A stretch of DNA of 17,963 bases. It comes from Desulfocapsa sp. (GTDB lineage Bacteria; Desulfobacterota; Desulfobulbia; Desulfobulbales; Desulfocapsaceae). Every line of letters begins with the position of its first letter. Within the stretch, counting starts at the first letter, position 1. The DNA lies in the NCBI GenBank assembly GCA_020717935.1, contig DYDK01000002.1, positions 1 through 17,963 on the forward strand, read 5' to 3'. Under the pieces are notes generated by a model that had not been told where the DNA came from, searched no databases, and saw nothing but the letters and a program-made list of their open reading frames with translations. A program made the translations under genes and the position numbers. Shown piece by piece: positions 14,481 through 17,963 of this stretch.

Positions 14481-14509
14481 TTCATATTATGTGATCATTT
14501 TGATATGAA
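14481..14509. promoter_or_regulatory. Possible operator dyad upstream of paaK2
   Basis: TTCATAT (14481-14487) and ATATGAA (14503-14509) form a perfect 7-bp dyad with centres 22 bp apart, about two helical turns, in an AT-rich region 50-75 bases before the second paaK. The spacer holds TGTGATCA, which is CRP/FNR-like, but the dyad does not match a standard FNR or CRP site. I see no convincing -35/-10 pair. The rest of 14369-14555 contains no gene. Confidence 0.3.
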
Positions 14510-14555
14510 GTCAACATTTATTATTGAATAGTTCATTTTTAAAAAAGGTATTGTT

Positions 14556-15854
14556 ATGTATTGGCAACAGCAAAACGAATGTATGCCCCGGGCCGACCTA
14601 GAGCAGTTGCAGTTGGAGCGATTGCAGGCAACCCTCTACCGAGTAGGCTCCCATGTCCCTTTTTATCGGCAGAAGTTTCGGGAAATGAAGCTGAATTTTG
14701 AAGGTTTTAGCTCCCTGGCCGATATTCACAAACTGCCCTTTACCATGAAGCAGGATCTGCGGGATAATTATCCTTACGGCATGTTTGCCGTGCCCTTGCG
14801 TGAGGTAGTGCGGATTCATTCCTCATCGGGCACCACCGGCATGGCCACAGTGGTGGGCTATACCCGTAATGACATCAAAAACTGGTCAGATCTGGTGGCG
14901 CGGGTACTCTGCGCTGCTGGGCTGACGGCTGATGATGTGATCCAGATTGCCTTTGGCTATGGCCTGTTTACCGGCGGTTTTGGTCTGCACTATGGGGCGG
15001 AACGATTGGGGGCCTCGGTTATTCCCATTTCATCAGGCAACACCAAACGGCAGATTCAGATCATGCAGGATTTCAAGACCACGGCCCTGGTCTGTACCCC
15101 TTCCTATGCCCTCAATATCGCCGATGTCATGCTCGACATGGGGATCAACCCCAGCGGCCTTTCCCTGAAGTTTGGCCTCTTCGGGGCCGAACCCTGGTCT
15201 GAGGCCATGCGCCTTGAGATTAATAATAAGCTTGGTATCCAGTCCACCGATAACTATGGACTTTCCGAGGTCATGGGGCCAGGGGTTGCAGGAGAGTGCC
15301 AGCAGTGCAATGGACTGCATATCAACGAGGATCATTTCTTAGTCGAAGTTCTTGATCCCCAGACCCTGGAGCCGGTGAAGCCAGGGGAGGTCGGGGAATT
15401 GGTGATTACAACCTTGACCAAAGAGGCCTTTCCGGTCATCCGCTACCGCACCCGAGATCTGACCCGTCTCTTGCCTGAATCCTGTCCCTGCGGTCGCACT
15501 TCTTCCCGCATGTCTCGTATTCTTGGCCGCACCGATGATATGTTGATTATCAAGGGGGTCAATGTCTTTCCTACCCAGATCGAATCGGTACTTTTTGATA
15601 TTGACGGTACTGCCCCTCATTATCGCATTATTGTTGAACGCGAAAATAATCAGGACCGAGCCACGGTCATGGTTGAGGTCAAGGAATCCTATTTCTTTGA
15701 TGAGATGAAGAAACAGAGAGCAATGATTGAGATCATTAAATCTCGTCTGGCTTCAGAACTGGGTATTGGGGTAGCAGTAAAACTTGTGGAAGAAAAGACT
15801 CTGGAGCGCTTTGAGGGTAAGGGACAGAGGGTGATTGATAAGAGGAAGTTATAA
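14556..15854 (+). CDS. paaK: Phenylacetate-CoA ligase (arylacetate-CoA ligase), second copy
   Basis: The 432-residue product is a full-length paralogue of the gene at 6375 and aligns along its whole length ([77 protein letters not shown]). One visible difference is in the phosphate loop, where SSGTTGKP of copy one is SSGTTGMA here (about 90-97). The substrate may differ, for example phenylacetate for one and indole- or hydroxyphenylacetate for the other; this is inference. It starts with a weak AAAGG ribosome binding site. Nearly 800 bases of repeats and a minus-strand gene separate it from livF, so it probably has its own promoter. Confidence 0.92.
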   Translation: MYWQQQNECMPRADLEQLQLERLQATLYRVGSHVPFYRQKFREMKLNFEGFSSLADIHKLPFTMKQDLRDNYPYGMFAVPLREVVRIHSSSGTTGMATVVGYTRNDIKNWSDLVARVLCAAGLTADDVIQIAFGYGLFTGGFGLHYGAERLGASVIPISSGNTKRQIQIMQDFKTTALVCTPSYALNIADVMLDMGINPSGLSLKFGLFGAEPWSEAMRLEINNKLGIQSTDNYGLSEVMGPGVAGECQQCNGLHINEDHFLVEVLDPQTLEPVKPGEVGELVITTLTKEAFPVIRYRTRDLTRLLPESCPCGRTSSRMSRILGRTDDMLIIKGVNVFPTQIESVLFDIDGTAPHYRIIVERENNQDRATVMVEVKESYFFDEMKKQRAMIEIIKSRLASELGIGVAVKLVEEKTLERFEGKGQRVIDKRKL

Positions 15855-15883
15855 GGGGTAAGCCGTCGTTTAAAAATAACTCA

Positions 15884-15954
15884 TACCTTTTTAGCTCCAG
15901 GAACGGCATAAGGGGCCGTAAAGAAATGGAAAAAAGTATGGGGTATTTCTTAAC
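15884..15954 (+). repeat. Dispersed palindromic repeat, copy B
   Basis: This is about 80% identical to 10141-10209, beginning TACCTTTT and ending TATTTCTTAAC. Its AAGGGGCCGT part is complementary to ACGGCCCCT near 16093-16101. It begins 29 bases after the paaK2 stop, as copy A follows the hydrolase gene. Confidence 0.6.
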
Positions 15955-16110
15955 CCATATTTAACAGCTTTTTTTGCAACATATTGATATTATTCGATAA
16001 AATATTTTCATGGCACTACATTTGATGTTTTGGCATGATTTTTATCATAATCAATTCAAATAGTTGTGGCTCATGGCACTACAACTGTTAAATGTGGGTT
16101 AACGGCCCCT
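15908..16110. repeat. Composite inverted repeat in the convergent intergenic region
   Basis: TTAACCCATATTTAACAG (from about 15951) is complementary to CTGTTAAATGTGGGTTAA (about 16085-16102) with one G-T wobble. Outside it TAAGGGGCCGT pairs with ACGGCCCCTAA. Inside, the 13-mer TCATGGCACTACA occurs directly repeated at 16008-16020 and 16071-16083. No gene is visible in the 273 bases between paaK2 and the HD gene, which converge here. It may serve as a two-way terminator or be a MITE-like remnant. Confidence 0.5.
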
Positions 16111-16127
16111 AAGGGGATTAGCAGCTT

Positions 16128-16766
16128 CTAATATAAGGTTGAAGAGACAATCTGATCTGCTAATCCCTCCGTTGAAAAGTCAAGATAGGCAAAAAGATAT
16201 TGCTCCAAAATCCGGCAGCGGTGGAAATTTTCCTGGATGCGTTGGTGCCGCTCTGGGTCGTTATTGCCGTATCGTTCCATGATGTAGGCTAATCGCTCAT
16301 CTAATGAGACTACAGTGTCATGACGAACTCGTTTATCGGCGTAATAGACGATCTCCTTGGCCAGGAAAATCCCCTGCCGGTAACGATCCGTTGAGAAATC
16401 CATGAGCCAGACATGCTCAGCGACAATCTCAGCCACAGTCGGAAACCCTAGTTCGATGCAGATGTCATGGCCTTTCTGGGCGTGGAGGCACTCCTGTTCC
16501 AGGCAGATGGTCTTGGCAATATCATGGAGTAAAGCTCCTGCCAGTACTAATTCTCTTGATGGTAACTCGTTTCTATTCCCGTTTTTTTCTTCAAGTCCCA
16601 TCAAAATTGCATCTGCAACTTTGGCCACAGTGAGAGAATGGGCCCGGATATTGTCAAACATACCATACTGATTCATCAAGAACAGACATTGAACCTTGCT
16701 GGGGATAATGCCATTTTTGTTCTTGATCGTGTCCATAATAGCTGAAACCATCCTGTCACCTGTCAC
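16128..16766 (-). CDS. HDIG-domain phosphohydrolase-like protein
   Basis: The 212-residue product has an HD domain with the metal ligands in order: H43 in IRAHSL, H81-D82 in GALLHDIAKT, H118 in VAEHVW and D144 in YYADKR. This is the TIGR00277-type HDIG fold, found in small metal-dependent phosphohydrolases acting on nucleotides or phosphate esters; the substrate here is unknown. The frame opens with GTG at 16766, overlapping the hemE stop (GTGA). An alternative ATG at 16751 has AGGTGA a few bases upstream and loses only five residues, so either start is possible. It is co-transcribed with hemE on the minus strand, perhaps by translational coupling across a 7-bp tandem repeat. Confidence 0.85.
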   Translation of the reverse strand: MTGDRMVSAIMDTIKNKNGIIPSKVQCLFLMNQYGMFDNIRAHSLTVAKVADAILMGLEEKNGNRNELPSRELVLAGALLHDIAKTICLEQECLHAQKGHDICIELGFPTVAEIVAEHVWLMDFSTDRYRQGIFLAKEIVYYADKRVRHDTVVSLDERLAYIMERYGNNDPERHQRIQENFHRCRILEQYLFAYLDFSTEGLADQIVSSTLY

Positions 16767-16774
16767 CTGTCACC
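16752..16774. repeat. 7-bp tandem repeat (CCTGTCA, 3.3 copies) at the hemE/HD gene junction
   Basis: Three exact copies plus two bases cover the last codons and stop of hemE and the possible starts of the HD gene. On the minus strand each unit reads TGACAGG, so AGGTGA ribosome-binding-like motifs recur and the hemE stop lies inside the array. Confidence 0.8.
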
Positions 16775-17788
16775 GGCACTCAGTTCGTGGACGGCATCAA
16801 TAGCAATCTTGGCCTGATCCGGTGGGGTGAACTGATGGATACCATGGCCAAGATTAAAGATATGGCCGTGGGCATCCTTGGCACCATGAAGGAGTTTGCC
16901 GATGCGAGCTCGTAATTTATCTTTGGGGAGCATAAGGGCAAAGGGGTCAATATTTCCCTGTACGGCTCGTTTGCCCACAACTTTAATGGCATCGCCAATA
17001 TTGATCCGCCAATCGAGCCCCAGAACATCGGCATCGGACTGGATGGAAAGCTCCAGCAAGGTGGCCCCGTTGTTGGCAAAATAGATGATGGGCAGGCCCG
17101 TTTTTTTCAGGTCACGGATAATTCGTTGCACATAGGGCAGGGCGAATTCGGCAAAGTCACAGGGGGCAAGGACTCCTGCCCAGGAGTCAAAGATCTGCAA
17201 GGCTTGGGCGCCGGCCCGGGCCTGGGCTTGCAGATAGAGACTGGTGCAGGTTGTGATCTTTTCCATCATCCCATGAAAAAGATCAGGTTGAGTGAACATC
17301 ATTTTTTTGGTCTCCCAGAAGACCTTGGATGAACCGCCCTCGATGAGATAGGTGGCGAGGGTAAAGGGGGCGCCGGAAAAGCCGATGAGCGGCACCTTCA
17401 ACTCCTTACGCAGGAGTTTGATGGTTTCCATGACAAAGCCGGTGTGGATATCAGGGTCGGGGATAATCAGTTTGTCAAGGGCGGCCTGGTCACGAACCGG
17501 TTCAGGGAAGATGGGGCCACGGCCTTCATGAAAATAAAGGGGGGCGCCCATGGCTTCCATGGGAACAAGGATGTCCGAGAAAAGAATAGCCGCATCCACA
17601 TTGAGAATGTCAACGGGTTGCAGGGTTACTTCCACACACAGTTCCGGTGTCTTGCAGAGTTCGAGAAAGGTGACATTGCCCCGTACCTTTTGATATTCAG
17701 GGAGATAGCGACCAGCCTGACGCATCATCCAAATAGGGGTATAGTCGGTCTTTTCGCCACGGCAGGCCTTGAGAAAGGTATCATTCAT
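16763..17788 (-). CDS. hemE: Uroporphyrinogen decarboxylase
   Basis: The 341-residue product is a full-length HemE. Signature 1 PIWMMRQAGRYLPEY is at 18-32, the catalytic Asp of FSDIL at residue 72, and signature 2 GFSGAPFTLATYLIEGG at 136-152, with ALQIFDSWAG and LGHGIHQFTPPD later. It removes four acetate carboxyls from uroporphyrinogen III to give coproporphyrinogen III in tetrapyrrole synthesis, feeding siroheme and heme pathways in the cytoplasm. The start at 17788 gives the conserved N-terminus MNDTFLKACRGEKTDYTP. No clear Shine-Dalgarno precedes it. The stop overlaps the HD gene and sits inside a 7-bp tandem repeat, so a change in repeat number would alter the extreme C-terminus. Confidence 0.97.
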   Translation of the reverse strand: MNDTFLKACRGEKTDYTPIWMMRQAGRYLPEYQKVRGNVTFLELCKTPELCVEVTLQPVDILNVDAAILFSDILVPMEAMGAPLYFHEGRGPIFPEPVRDQAALDKLIIPDPDIHTGFVMETIKLLRKELKVPLIGFSGAPFTLATYLIEGGSSKVFWETKKMMFTQPDLFHGMMEKITTCTSLYLQAQARAGAQALQIFDSWAGVLAPCDFAEFALPYVQRIIRDLKKTGLPIIYFANNGATLLELSIQSDADVLGLDWRINIGDAIKVVGKRAVQGNIDPFALMLPKDKLRARIGKLLHGAKDAHGHIFNLGHGIHQFTPPDQAKIAIDAVHELSAGDR

Positions 17789-17818
17789 GATAATTTTTGG
17801 AAATCAAAGGAGTGAAGG

Positions 17819-17963
17819 GTGAACAGAAATTATATGCCGGAGGAGGCTAAGGAGGCTATTCAAAATAACCTGAACATCTTGCATCTCGTCTTCGGGTCGT
17901 ATTTTGCCGATTCTCAATCACAAAATCCTCGACATAACACAATTATGCCTGCGGTTTTGTTCA
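17819..17963 (+). CDS. Possible 5' end of an unidentified gene, cut by the window edge
   Basis: A GTG at 17819, with AAAGGAG six bases upstream, opens a frame that stays open for 48 codons to the edge (MNRNYMPEEAKEAIQNNL at the start). It would be divergent from hemE with about 30 bases between. The product matches nothing I recognise and the reading could be chance, so the region may equally be the hemE promoter region. Confidence 0.2.
   Translation, partial: MNRNYMPEEAKEAIQNNLNILHLVFGSYFADSQSQNPRHNTIMPAVLF

Noticed and set aside
16011..16083. Sigma-54-like TGGCAC motifs
   Set aside because: The -12 element is wrong (TTGA or CTGT instead of TTGC), and no plus-strand gene follows; the flanking genes converge.
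1..17963. CRISPR array, tRNA or rRNA
   Set aside because: No regularly spaced repeats of CRISPR length, no tRNA-like cloverleaf with a conserved TTC arm, and no rRNA segments were seen.

Overview
The window is bacterial DNA of moderate GC. The gene set is indolepyruvate:ferredoxin oxidoreductase, two phenylacetate-CoA ligases, an ACT protein, a liv-type ABC transporter, and hemE next to an HDIG protein. This fits an anaerobic, amino-acid-oxidising Desulfobacterota (Desulfobulbales-like). That assignment is inferred from gene content and style, not from a marker gene.

Layout. (1) 1-1228 is an accessory edge. It holds the first 40 codons of an IS110-family transposase (minus strand), a structured leader that pairs with the transposase ribosome binding site, a 5'-truncated DUF2971 gene, and a perfect 23-bp-arm palindrome that resembles an integron attC site. 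(2) 1229-3666 is iorA-iorB. (3) 3671-6342 is a restriction-modification island set between iorB and paaK: a beta-class DNA methyltransferase with a degenerate nuclease-like C-terminal domain, a MjaI-like endonuclease gene split by about 0.3 kb of foreign DNA carrying a 65-codon ORF, and an unknown 148-residue gene. (4) 6375-9365 is paaK1, a tandem ACT protein and livJ. (5) 9366-10316 is a disturbed stretch: a strong hairpin, a frameshifted cysteine hydrolase, a possible 39-codon lipoprotein ORF and a palindromic repeat. (6) 10317-13770 is livH-livM-livG-livF. (7) 13771-14555 holds several palindromes, an HNH endonuclease gene with an in-frame stop (minus strand) and a regulatory-looking dyad. 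(8) 14556-15854 is paaK2. (9) 15855-16127 is a convergent intergenic region with a second copy of the repeat. (10) 16128-17788 (minus strand) is an HDIG phosphohydrolase gene overlapping hemE across a 7-bp tandem repeat. A possible partial ORF runs off the right edge.

How the genes work together. The Liv transporter probably imports amino acids. Aminotransferases outside the window would give aryl pyruvates, and IorAB would oxidise these to arylacetyl-CoA while reducing ferredoxin. The two PaaK proteins interconvert arylacetyl-CoA and arylacetate. The ACT protein may sense an amino acid. This core appears to be one catabolic unit that has been invaded several times. Four genes are broken or truncated within 18 kb (DUF2971, the restriction enzyme, the cysteine hydrolase and HNH), all in the insertions and not in the core pathway.
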